Part shown: positions 53,087 to 61,432 of the stretch, in pieces | How the letters are laid out: each line of letters begins with the position of its first letter | Position numbering within the stretch: position 1 is the stretch's first letter | Source: a virus | DNA length: 64,000 nucleotides | Strand: one strand, 5' to 3' | IMG/VR virus record: IMGVR_UViG_3300042314_001189 | Span: 1 to 64,000 of that record | Notes under the pieces: generated by a model | The model's database searches: none | The model's input: the letters and a program-made list of their open reading frames with translations, nothing else | What the model was told of the DNA's origin: nothing | Made by a program: the position numbers and the translations under genes

Positions 53087-53226
53087 TGACAGAAAAAGAA
53101 AAAGAATATAATAAGAAGTGGTTACTTTCATACCATTTGTTATTACCTTTAGATGAAATAAATAAATTAAATGACCATGAAATTAACATCATGGTCAATT
53201 TTATAAATAATAAGTTAAAAAGTTAA
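53086..53226 (+). CDS. Small protein (46 aa)
   Basis: ATG at 53086 overlaps the preceding stop (TAATG); TAA at 53224-53226; the next gene starts 3 nt later. Sequence MTEKEKEYNKKWLLSYHLLL, then PLDEINKLNDHEINIMVNFI and a basic end. Helical, amphipathic. It fills an otherwise unexplained gap with coupling on both sides, which argues that it is translated. Unknown function; possibly an assembly chaperone for adjacent baseplate proteins. Confidence 0.6.
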   Translation: MTEKEKEYNKKWLLSYHLLLPLDEINKLNDHEINIMVNFINNKLKS

Positions 53227-53229
53227 GAT

Positions 53230-54153
53230 ATGGCAACAGGAACATACGGAATAGTAAGACCAGCAGATATTTCCCCAGATGATGTGGAGATTTTTTATCA
53301 TTTTACACCATCTAGAGATAAAGCTGGTGATGCTGGACTAACAAAATTAGACCCAAATATAGTTTTAAAGAAAATCGATAACCCTAACAAAGTTCAATCG
53401 AATGTAACTGGATTTGAAGTTTTTGGTGGGATGTATACACTTACATTACCAGTTGCCAATTTTAGTACAAAAGGTTTTTATACAATTATTATAAAACCAG
53501 TTGAAATTAGAACCAAAATAGTTGATGTTGGTGTGTTATCATCATATCCAGATATCAAAGGTTTATTGTTTGATATAGCTAGCGTTCCTACAAATTTTTC
53601 AAATAGATTTGAAAACAACGGATTGGTTGGTTATAGAATTGAATATTTGGACACAACAACATCTAGACCAGACGCAAAAGTTAATAACTTTTTCAGAGTC
53701 ATCACATCAAATAACAGAGCTGAGCCAGTAAACCAAAATTTAACGAACACAAATCAAAAAGCTATCAGATATAGGTTCAACGATAATTCAAGTTTAACTT
53801 TTTGTACTGTTTCACCAGCATCTGCACCAAATGTCAAACCAAATGCGTTGCCGTTTATCGGACAACCTAACCAAGAAATAATTATCACAAATACTTTCTT
53901 CAACCCTATAATGATAGAAGTTGAAATGGTTGAACATGATGTTGAAACACTTGCATTTGCAATCTTTGGTAATCAGACTAAGAGTCTTGAAGATGGTATT
54001 TACACAATATACAACTTTAATAATGATATTTATAAACAATACAATTTATACGAAATAAAAGACCAGTTTACTGGTAAATCATTGTTTGAGGTTAGAGAAC
54101 AAAGAACAGCGATTGATTTTAGTAAAACTTTTAATAATATAACAACAATCTAA
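53230..54153 (+). CDS. Virion structural protein (307 aa)
   Basis: Unrecognised. Starts MATGTYGIVRPADISPDDVE. Beta-rich (FGGMYTLTLPVANFSTKGFY, IIIKPVEIRTKIVDVGVL), no membrane segment. About 8 nt upstream of the 910-residue baseplate-type protein and 3 nt after the 46-residue gene. 'GIVRPADI' openings occur in baseplate periphery proteins of other myophages as far as I recall, but this is weak. Confidence 0.6.
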   Translation: MATGTYGIVRPADISPDDVEIFYHFTPSRDKAGDAGLTKLDPNIVLKKIDNPNKVQSNVTGFEVFGGMYTLTLPVANFSTKGFYTIIIKPVEIRTKIVDVGVLSSYPDIKGLLFDIASVPTNFSNRFENNGLVGYRIEYLDTTTSRPDAKVNNFFRVITSNNRAEPVNQNLTNTNQKAIRYRFNDNSSLTFCTVSPASAPNVKPNALPFIGQPNQEIIITNTFFNPIMIEVEMVEHDVETLAFAIFGNQTKSLEDGIYTIYNFNNDIYKQYNLYEIKDQFTGKSLFEVREQRTAIDFSKTFNNITTI

Positions 54154-54160
54154 TTTTTAA

Positions 54161-56893
54161 ATGGCAAAAAAGATAAAAGTAGCTGGGTATTCACAGAAAA
54201 TTTCATACGATGGAAACATTGAATACAGAGATTTTAGTCCAGATTTAGTAGGGTTACAACTGGCAAGTGATGGTGGTACCCCATTGTTTACAATGGGTAA
54301 TTTTGCTATTACGACCAACTTAGACCCAAAATTAGATAAAAATTATATTACTGGTAAATTTTCTGATTTTTTCACACTAGATAAATTAGACTTAACAGTT
54401 GAGCAATCAGTAAAACTTTTAGAAAATAACGCAAGTGTGTTTTTAAATTTAGATGAATCTAAATTAAAAAACTATGCGTTATTTGGTTCTATGGTTGAAT
54501 ACTTTAGGGTTACGCTAGAAGAAATAATATCTAAATGGCCAGCCGCTTTATATATTACACCTACAACTTTTTTTGATAATCAGTTTATTAACGGTTTTAC
54601 ATTTGAAGATTACACTTACGATTTTATAACCAATGAATCTAGTTTTAAGTTAAACACTACGTTCATCAACAATAAATTTAAGATAAATTATTTAGCCAAC
54701 GGAACGATTTCAGATTCCTTCAATCAAGAAAATGATTTAAGGAATTTAACGGTAAACTATAAATCATACGCTATCTTGGTAAATAGCACAGAATATGACC
54801 TTATTGGTTTCACTGGTTCTACATATGAACAAGCTGATTATGTTTATTTTAAAGTAAAAGGTGATGTTTTTTCTGGTGCAACAACTGGAGCTTACTTATA
54901 CTACCATATTAAACCTAACAAAACTATTGAAAATACATTTTTCAATAGTTTAAATGGATTACATGAATATTTGTTGAATAGGTACACACTACCATTATAC
55001 ACAGCTACATTTAACTTCCCAGTTAGAACACAAAGCGGTATTTTATTGTATTCATCCAAATCTGTTAAATGGCCAGTAACTGACGGTTATAATATAGATT
55101 TTGACACTACAGAATATATAAATTACGCAACAGAACTATTCGATTTATCAACAAACTATGATTTAAACGAAACAGATTTGATGACTAGATTTTTGGTTTC
55201 TGAGTCGATATCAGCTTTTGATACAACACCAGTACGTTTGGCTGAAGTTCATCAAGACACAACAACTGGTCAAAAAGTTAATAAAACACTTAAAATATAT
55301 GGTAGGTCTTTTGATGATATAAATCAGTTTATACAAGGTATTTCTTTTGCACATGTCGTAACATACAATAGACAAGACAACGTTCCAGATGCATATTTAA
55401 AAGATTTGGCAAGAGTTTTAGGTTGGGACTTGGTTTCTTCTGTTATTGAGAATAATCTTTTGGCTAATTATGTTGAAACTGATAGTTCAAATTACGCTGG
55501 TCAACCAGTTGGTTTAACAGCAGCACAAGCAGATATTGAACTATGGAGAAGAATAATTTTGAACTCACCATGGATTTGGAAATCTAAAGGTGCTAGAAAA
55601 TCAATAGAGTTCCTTTTAAACTTTATTGGAACACCAATGGGGTTGGTTACTTTTAATGAATACATCTATAGAGCCAAAGCACCTATAGATATTGATTTAT
55701 TTTTAGATGTGTTAGACTTAAATAGTCTAGATGCTGATTTATCATTATACGCTGTTGACAATGATGGTTACCCAAAAACATTACCAGAAACTCCAGATAT
55801 GTATTTCCAAAACTATGGTCTTTGGTATAGAGAAACTGGTGGTACTGGTGCAACAATAGATATAACTAGTGGTAACAACCCACACGTTGGACCTTACGAT
55901 GGGGGTTCTAAATATATAAATCAATTTAGAACACTTATACCTAATTTCACACCAGTAACTGTAACAGCGTCAACAGCTGTTACATCTGAAAGAAACTTAT
56001 TCTTGAATTATTCGCTAGGTGAAATAACAAACTATACTGGTGATACATATGTTGAAGTTGTTAATGAAGATGGTTCTGATTTAGGTGATTGTATTGTTTA
56101 CGAGACAGAAATAATCAAAGACCCAATGCCAGAGGATATTTTAACACCATGTGGGTGCCCATGTGAAGGTGAAGATGAGTCTTTGAGTATTTGTGTTAAA
56201 AAAACAGACCCAAAACCAGTAAAACCATGTGAAACATTGGCAAACCCACCAAAAAACGATACAACTTTGGGTTTATATGTGTTTAATGTTAATAAATACG
56301 ATATCAACGGTAATCTAATCAATGGTATCACTAATAAAACTGCTTTTATTGATAAAGAATGTTGTAGTTATTTAGGTGGAAAATCTACATATGCCGATTC
56401 AATTTATCAAGGTGCAATACCTTCAAATCCAAAATTAGTAACTAGTGGTTTTGTTTGTTGTACAACAGAAAGATGTGGTTGTAACGTTACTTGTAATTGG
56501 GTCATAACTAAAGACCCAATATATTTACCACAAGGCTCACCAACAGCTACACCTTACTTAAACTTTGTAACCCTATATGGTTCTGGTATAAATAAGGTTG
56601 TTGTTTCAGATGCATCGGCTTGTCCACAAAAAACGGTTGCGGTTCCAAATATAACAGACCCTTATACTGGTGAAGTTGGTATTGGTTGTAAGTTAACACA
56701 AGAATTGATAGATGACTCAAATTCATATGATGAATTATACAACTATTATCAATTTAAAGCAAATAATTTCAACGGGGTCGAGATAGTTGTTGGTGATTTT
56801 AAAATTGGTTGTTGTGAATTAACATTTGAGACATATTTGAAGTATGCTGAAGCAATTGGGTTAACACAATCTGGCCCAACAGCTTTAGCATAA
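54161..56893 (+). CDS. Baseplate protein with gpI-like module and cysteine-rich C-terminal region
   Basis: 910 residues. The N-terminal third is Asn/Phe/Thr beta sequence. Residues about 400-490 read PDAYLKDLARVLGWDLVSSV, ELWRRIILNSPWIWKSKGAR, KSIEFLLNFIGTPMGL; this follows the P2 gpI pattern ('LA..LG.D....R..+.....+KGT..A+..LL..+G') that pairs with gpJ/gp6 in wedges. Residues about 660-780 have clustered cysteines (PCGCPCEGEDES, ECCSYLGG, VCCTTERCGCNVTC). The end has CCELTFETYLKYAEAIGL, echoed in the next protein. It may be the true gp7-like wedge partner. Confidence 0.6.
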   Translation: MAKKIKVAGYSQKISYDGNIEYRDFSPDLVGLQLASDGGTPLFTMGNFAITTNLDPKLDKNYITGKFSDFFTLDKLDLTVEQSVKLLENNASVFLNLDESKLKNYALFGSMVEYFRVTLEEIISKWPAALYITPTTFFDNQFINGFTFEDYTYDFITNESSFKLNTTFINNKFKINYLANGTISDSFNQENDLRNLTVNYKSYAILVNSTEYDLIGFTGSTYEQADYVYFKVKGDVFSGATTGAYLYYHIKPNKTIENTFFNSLNGLHEYLLNRYTLPLYTATFNFPVRTQSGILLYSSKSVKWPVTDGYNIDFDTTEYINYATELFDLSTNYDLNETDLMTRFLVSESISAFDTTPVRLAEVHQDTTTGQKVNKTLKIYGRSFDDINQFIQGISFAHVVTYNRQDNVPDAYLKDLARVLGWDLVSSVIENNLLANYVETDSSNYAGQPVGLTAAQADIELWRRIILNSPWIWKSKGARKSIEFLLNFIGTPMGLVTFNEYIYRAKAPIDIDLFLDVLDLNSLDADLSLYAVDNDGYPKTLPETPDMYFQNYGLWYRETGGTGATIDITSGNNPHVGPYDGGSKYINQFRTLIPNFTPVTVTASTAVTSERNLFLNYSLGEITNYTGDTYVEVVNEDGSDLGDCIVYETEIIKDPMPEDILTPCGCPCEGEDESLSICVKKTDPKPVKPCETLANPPKNDTTLGLYVFNVNKYDINGNLINGITNKTAFIDKECCSYLGGKSTYADSIYQGAIPSNPKLVTSGFVCCTTERCGCNVTCNWVITKDPIYLPQGSPTATPYLNFVTLYGSGINKVVVSDASACPQKTVAVPNITDPYTGEVGIGCKLTQELIDDSNSYDELYNYYQFKANNFNGVEIVVGDFKIGCCELTFETYLKYAEAIGLTQSGPTALA

Positions 56894-56945
56894 ACAACTA
56901 CATATAAAGTAATAAAATAGAAAATAATAATATAAAAATAAAAAA

Positions 56946-59678
56946 ATGGCAGATTCTAAGACTACAACATTTGGTGATGAAATATGTACAGTATTGTTAA
57001 GAAATATTGCTAATTCAATCAAAAAAGATGACGCAACTAATAGTTCTGCGTATTACCAACAATATGGTACACTAAATGGTTATACACCGTCACAACAAAC
57101 TGTGGTGTTAAATCAAAATGGTGATATCAACGTTTTTTTGGTATACAACGGACAAAACCAACCTATAGAATTGGGTAGTTATTGTTGTAAAACAATGATT
57201 CCAAAACTAATAACATCAGCTAGCCAATACTTTCCAAATGTAACTAGTGGTGATATATATTGGGATGATAACACACAAAAATGTAGATGGAAAACTTCAT
57301 CTAACGGTAACGATTGCGTTATAGATACCTTTAAAATAGTCTTAAACCCAGTTGGTAATGATGGAAGCCTTTTCAATACTGAAAGTGGTGAAAAAGAATG
57401 TAGTTTGACTGTTGATTTTAATTATCTTTTTAAATTAGAATGTGAAAATCTTGCTGATATATTAAACCCAACGATACCAGTAAATGTTGACCAACAAACA
57501 CTGGATGAAATAAAAAAATTAGAAGCGGAACTTTCAAATTTAGAAGCGGAGTGTGAATCAATAACGAGCAAACTTGAATTAACTATTTCAGAATATGAGA
57601 AAAGTTATTATTCAATGGTTTGTGATAATGTTTCTGTTGAAGATTTTTTAAAATACGCAGAAGCGGTTGGTTACGAAGGAAAAGCTGAACCAGTAAGACA
57701 AATTGTGTCTACAAAGAGTATTGCCACAGCAAAAACTGCGTTTGGAAAGACTGGTTTTGGCGGTACACCATTCGCTTTTCCAGCTTTAAGTAATAGCTCA
57801 ATTATAATAAACGCAAATACTAGTGTAACAATTTGTATTAACGAAGAAAACGGTGGGTTAACTGTGTTACAGAACTTACTAGGTTTAGATAAATACCAAA
57901 GGTTTTTAGACGGTGACCCAACATCTTATACGTGTTCTAACGTAATAGAAATGGTTGTTTTAAGTTACGAATCTATTCAAAATGGTGATTTAGAATTGGT
58001 GTTTGAATGTACAACACCTTTTGGTTTTAAAACACGATTAAAAAAAGAGATTGAAATTTTAACCAAATTATCAAAAGAATGTGATGATAAAGTAACCGCA
58101 TTAGAAACACAAATAAATACATTAAAAAGCGATAATGAGTTAAACACCGCTATTTGTTCTACACCATCTCAAGTATTAGAAACGCTTGATGTATCTATGA
58201 CCATTGATGTTATAGAATCAAATGGTACTTTAAGTACAGTATATGAATTTAATTTATTCCCTTCTATTGGTAGTGGTAACTTGTACACATACTTAAAAAA
58301 TCACCCAACAGATAGTGGTTTTTATATTTGTGGTGAACCTAAACAAACAGAAACATTTGCTAGTGGTTGTACAGTAATTAAATACCAAAAAACTGAGCTA
58401 AGCGGCTCAATCGAACCAGTTCTTAGCAATTGTGCACCACAAGACCCAAGCGATTTTTACTGTAACGTTCAATCTTGTATGCCAGTTAAAGATAATATAT
58501 TGGAATCGTTGTTCACCCAATCTAGTTTTACAAATAGTGTGGATGATTTAAAATCTTTTAGAGATTCTTTATCTCAAACTATTTTAGCTTCTAAATGGTT
58601 AAATTACACAACTGAAATAACAGACCCAGATATTATATCAAAAATAGAAGATAAAAAAATAACTTTATCGATAAAAATAAACAACACATGTTCAAATATA
58701 TGTGTTTTAGTTGATAATTTAAAATTAAATAAGATTTGTATTGACGGTGAAGCAAAAACTATTAAGGTTGATAAATCACCTGGTTTTGAATTGGAAAGAA
58801 TTATTGATAATAAAAAATCATGGATTAAAAATACAACACCAGTTAGTAGAACTTTTGACATAAAAAATAATCTAGGTGACAATAGAATTAGACAAACAGA
58901 GTACAACGTAAATGACGAAAGATTAGTCATAAACACAAAAGAAATTGATTTAGATATCAATTTGGCTAGTGCTGTTGAACACGATGTTTGGTGCTATGTT
59001 GTTGACAATCCATGTTTATTGACTGGGGTAACATGTGAAGATGTATTCACAATAGACTCACCATGTTGCCAAACTGGAACAACGTGTGGGGATAATCAAA
59101 TTGATTTTGATTATTTGTTAACTAGTTCGTTATCAACTGTTGATACTGTTGAAGAATTTGAAAATTTAATTTTATCTGAATTGATAGACGCTAAAGATAG
59201 AAAAACATTATCTGGATATCCAACTCTTAGAGCATTATATGATAGGTATTTGAATAGTACAAAATATTGTGGAACCGAAAGTTCAAAATACACATACGCA
59301 ACAATGGAACAATTTGCTGCTTTGGTTGGTGATTATTGGACAGACATTATTGAACAAGTTGTACCAGCAACAACAATATGGGGTAGTGTAAAAATTTATA
59401 GCAACACAATATTTGACCAACAAAAGTTTAAATACAAAAATGGTAGTTTGTTTATATGTGATGATTATGCTGCTGAAAGTATTGCTTTTGATTTAACCGT
59501 TGGCGTTGATAAAACAACAATAAGTAGTGGGGGTACATTACAACCAAACACAAAGGTTCAGAAATGTACTGGTGTTTATTTAAAACAAATAAATGCTTCT
59601 TCAGAATTTATTGGAACAGTAACAATTACTGAAGGTTCTGTAAAATCAGATAGTGATGGTGAAATTAGATTGAAGTAA
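56946..59678 (+). CDS. Large cysteine-containing virion protein (910 aa)
   Basis: Unrecognised. N-terminal globular part, then a coiled coil (LDEIKKLEAELSNLEAECES, about 190-215), then SVEDFLKYAEAVGY (about 225-240), which matches the end of the previous protein. A second coiled coil lies near 370-400 (LSKECDDKVTALETQINTLK). Many cysteines occur in pairs (YCCKTM, SPCCQTGTTCGD). C-terminal 120 residues are beta-rich. The leader is A-rich with no promoter motif in the 52-nt gap. Probably part of the baseplate periphery. Confidence 0.6.
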   Translation: MADSKTTTFGDEICTVLLRNIANSIKKDDATNSSAYYQQYGTLNGYTPSQQTVVLNQNGDINVFLVYNGQNQPIELGSYCCKTMIPKLITSASQYFPNVTSGDIYWDDNTQKCRWKTSSNGNDCVIDTFKIVLNPVGNDGSLFNTESGEKECSLTVDFNYLFKLECENLADILNPTIPVNVDQQTLDEIKKLEAELSNLEAECESITSKLELTISEYEKSYYSMVCDNVSVEDFLKYAEAVGYEGKAEPVRQIVSTKSIATAKTAFGKTGFGGTPFAFPALSNSSIIINANTSVTICINEENGGLTVLQNLLGLDKYQRFLDGDPTSYTCSNVIEMVVLSYESIQNGDLELVFECTTPFGFKTRLKKEIEILTKLSKECDDKVTALETQINTLKSDNELNTAICSTPSQVLETLDVSMTIDVIESNGTLSTVYEFNLFPSIGSGNLYTYLKNHPTDSGFYICGEPKQTETFASGCTVIKYQKTELSGSIEPVLSNCAPQDPSDFYCNVQSCMPVKDNILESLFTQSSFTNSVDDLKSFRDSLSQTILASKWLNYTTEITDPDIISKIEDKKITLSIKINNTCSNICVLVDNLKLNKICIDGEAKTIKVDKSPGFELERIIDNKKSWIKNTTPVSRTFDIKNNLGDNRIRQTEYNVNDERLVINTKEIDLDINLASAVEHDVWCYVVDNPCLLTGVTCEDVFTIDSPCCQTGTTCGDNQIDFDYLLTSSLSTVDTVEEFENLILSELIDAKDRKTLSGYPTLRALYDRYLNSTKYCGTESSKYTYATMEQFAALVGDYWTDIIEQVVPATTIWGSVKIYSNTIFDQQKFKYKNGSLFICDDYAAESIAFDLTVGVDKTTISSGGTLQPNTKVQKCTGVYLKQINASSEFIGTVTITEGSVKSDSDGEIRLK

Positions 59679-59692
59679 TTAAAAGAGAAATA

Positions 59693-59700
59693 TATTTATA
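59693..59700 (+). promoter_or_regulatory. TATTTATA motif before the gene at 59704
   Basis: Ends 3 nt before the ATG at 59704, too close for a leader of normal length if it is a promoter. Confidence 0.3.
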
Positions 59701-59703
59701 GAT

Positions 59704-59946
59704 ATGCCACAATTATTAAAAAAAGTAGAAGGAGAAATATTGACACATGTAATAGGTGATGTTCGATTCGTCACTAGTGTTTCTGGTCAAATACAACAAG
59801 AAGATTTCATTAATCTTAATGGGTTTGTCGCATATCTTCAAAATTTATCCAGAACAGAATTTACCGCTGCTTTACTTAAACCAATGGAGTTTGGTTTAAA
59901 AAATGAAAATAACATTGAAACAATAACGTTAGATATAAGCTACTAA
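59704..59946 (+). CDS. Small virion-associated protein (80 aa)
   Basis: Unrecognised. A strand-rich start (KKVEGEILTHVIGDVRFVTS) and a helix (FINLNGFVAYLQNLSRTEFT) followed by a strand. Its stop overlaps the next ATG (TAATG), coupling it to the fibre-like protein at 59946, for which it may be a chaperone or adaptor. Confidence 0.6.
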   Translation: MPQLLKKVEGEILTHVIGDVRFVTSVSGQIQQEDFINLNGFVAYLQNLSRTEFTAALLKPMEFGLKNENNIETITLDISY

Positions 59947-61376
59947 TGAGATACCAAGATAGAATATACATACAAAACCAGAATTCAGCCGTTAGGAATA
60001 GAACATATACCAACGTAAATATGAGTTCTGATTTTTGTGTTTTTAACAGCCCATTATTTAACGTTAGTGGTGCGACTAAAATAGATTGTACTGGTACAAC
60101 AACTGGTGGGACATACGTTATATCTGCATCCACACAAACAATTCCGTTAACTTTTCAATTCACGGCAAACACTAGTTCATTTGTAGATACAAACGCAAAC
60201 TTTAACTTTCAAATATACAAGTATGACCAAAGTTTAAATGGGTTTGCCACGATACCAGTTTATAAGTCTGAAATATTAAGTTATTCAGCATTTAGTGCTA
60301 CAAACGAAACAACACAATATGTTCCAACAAGTGGGTTGACAATGGATGGTGACTATCTAATTAAAGGTTATTATCAATTTAGTGCGTGTACAGACTTCAT
60401 GAAAAGATTGGGTAAAGGTATTGATACCGTGAACTATATAAGCGGTTCTGAATATGGTATTTATGATAAAAGTTTGGATTATTACTTTGTTTCAATAAGA
60501 CAAGCAGAAAAACCTACATTTACAAACAACACTAGCAACTCTACATTAACAAACAGACTAATTCAAACAACATTACTACCACCAGCTGGTATAAAGGAAG
60601 TTGTAATTCCTAGTAATGTTCTTGGTGACTTTGTTATGACTTTAAATGGGTTGGTTTTAGCTAATAACCTAGATTATACATTTAGTGGCAGTATTGTAAG
60701 TTTAAGTGGTGAAACATATACTGATGATATAATAACATTTATTTATACGTCAGATGGTGGTAACAATTTAATTGGTGACAATATTGATATATCAGCACCG
60801 ATTATCAGTGGGGTGACAGACGCAGAAGGTTCTAATCTGGTCTACTTCAACACCTCAACACAAAAATACGAAATATACACGTCAGTACCACCATCACAAG
60901 GCAACGTTGTTGTGGTGATGTTAAACGGTATAACATTGGCAAATGGTATAGATTATTACCAATCTATATCAAATAGTAAAAGAATAATATTAGAAGGTTC
61001 GTTACTTGTTGGAGATATTATAACTATGGTTTATTTCCCAGCGATAAATACAGTAAATGGGTTAAATACTAGCACACCAGTTGTTACATGGACAGTAACA
61101 ACACCGCCAGACAAGGTTAATGGTTTCTTTTCACTAGAAGTTAGTACTGGTAATACATTTACAAGCTTCTATTATAGTGGTAAAACAGACTATTTTGTCG
61201 GTTCGACATATTATGCTGATAATTTTACAGCTAGTGGTACTGTTGGTACAAAATTATATTATAGAGTAAAAAATGAAAAGAATTATGAGACATTATGTGG
61301 TAATTATATCACTACAATAGCATATAGCGAAGTTATTCCTATTGTTATTCAAACTAATTCCATAAATTCGTACTAA
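59946..61376 (+). CDS. Fibre-like virion protein with internal repeat
   Basis: 476 residues. Two copies of a fibre module are visible: VMTLNGLVLANNLDYTFSGS ... DIITFIYTSD (about 229-270) and VVMLNGITLANGIDYYQSIS ... DIITMVYFPA (about 321-365). This 'V.LNG..L..G.DY......I.L......GD.I...Y' module is a recurrent component of phage tail fibres. The N-terminus has Asn/Thr-rich strands, and the C-terminal 100 residues are a separate beta domain. Coupled to the 80-residue protein. Confidence 0.65.
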   Translation: MRYQDRIYIQNQNSAVRNRTYTNVNMSSDFCVFNSPLFNVSGATKIDCTGTTTGGTYVISASTQTIPLTFQFTANTSSFVDTNANFNFQIYKYDQSLNGFATIPVYKSEILSYSAFSATNETTQYVPTSGLTMDGDYLIKGYYQFSACTDFMKRLGKGIDTVNYISGSEYGIYDKSLDYYFVSIRQAEKPTFTNNTSNSTLTNRLIQTTLLPPAGIKEVVIPSNVLGDFVMTLNGLVLANNLDYTFSGSIVSLSGETYTDDIITFIYTSDGGNNLIGDNIDISAPIISGVTDAEGSNLVYFNTSTQKYEIYTSVPPSQGNVVVVMLNGITLANGIDYYQSISNSKRIILEGSLLVGDIITMVYFPAINTVNGLNTSTPVVTWTVTTPPDKVNGFFSLEVSTGNTFTSFYYSGKTDYFVGSTYYADNFTASGTVGTKLYYRVKNEKNYETLCGNYITTIAYSEVIPIVIQTNSINSY

Positions 61377-61393
61377 TATTATTTACTATTGTA

Positions 61394-61401
61394 TATTTAT
61401 A
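61394..61401 (+). promoter_or_regulatory. Putative late promoter motif TATTTATA (distal copy)
   Basis: 31 nt before the ATG at 61433; a second copy lies 20 nt downstream. Confidence 0.45.
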
Positions 61402-61420
61402 ACTAAAATAAAGAAAAAGA

Positions 61421-61428
61421 TATTTATA
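61421..61428 (+). promoter_or_regulatory. TATTTATA motif (proximal copy)
   Basis: 4 nt before the ATG at 61433, so less likely to be functional than the distal copy. Confidence 0.3.
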
Positions 61429-61432
61429 AAAT

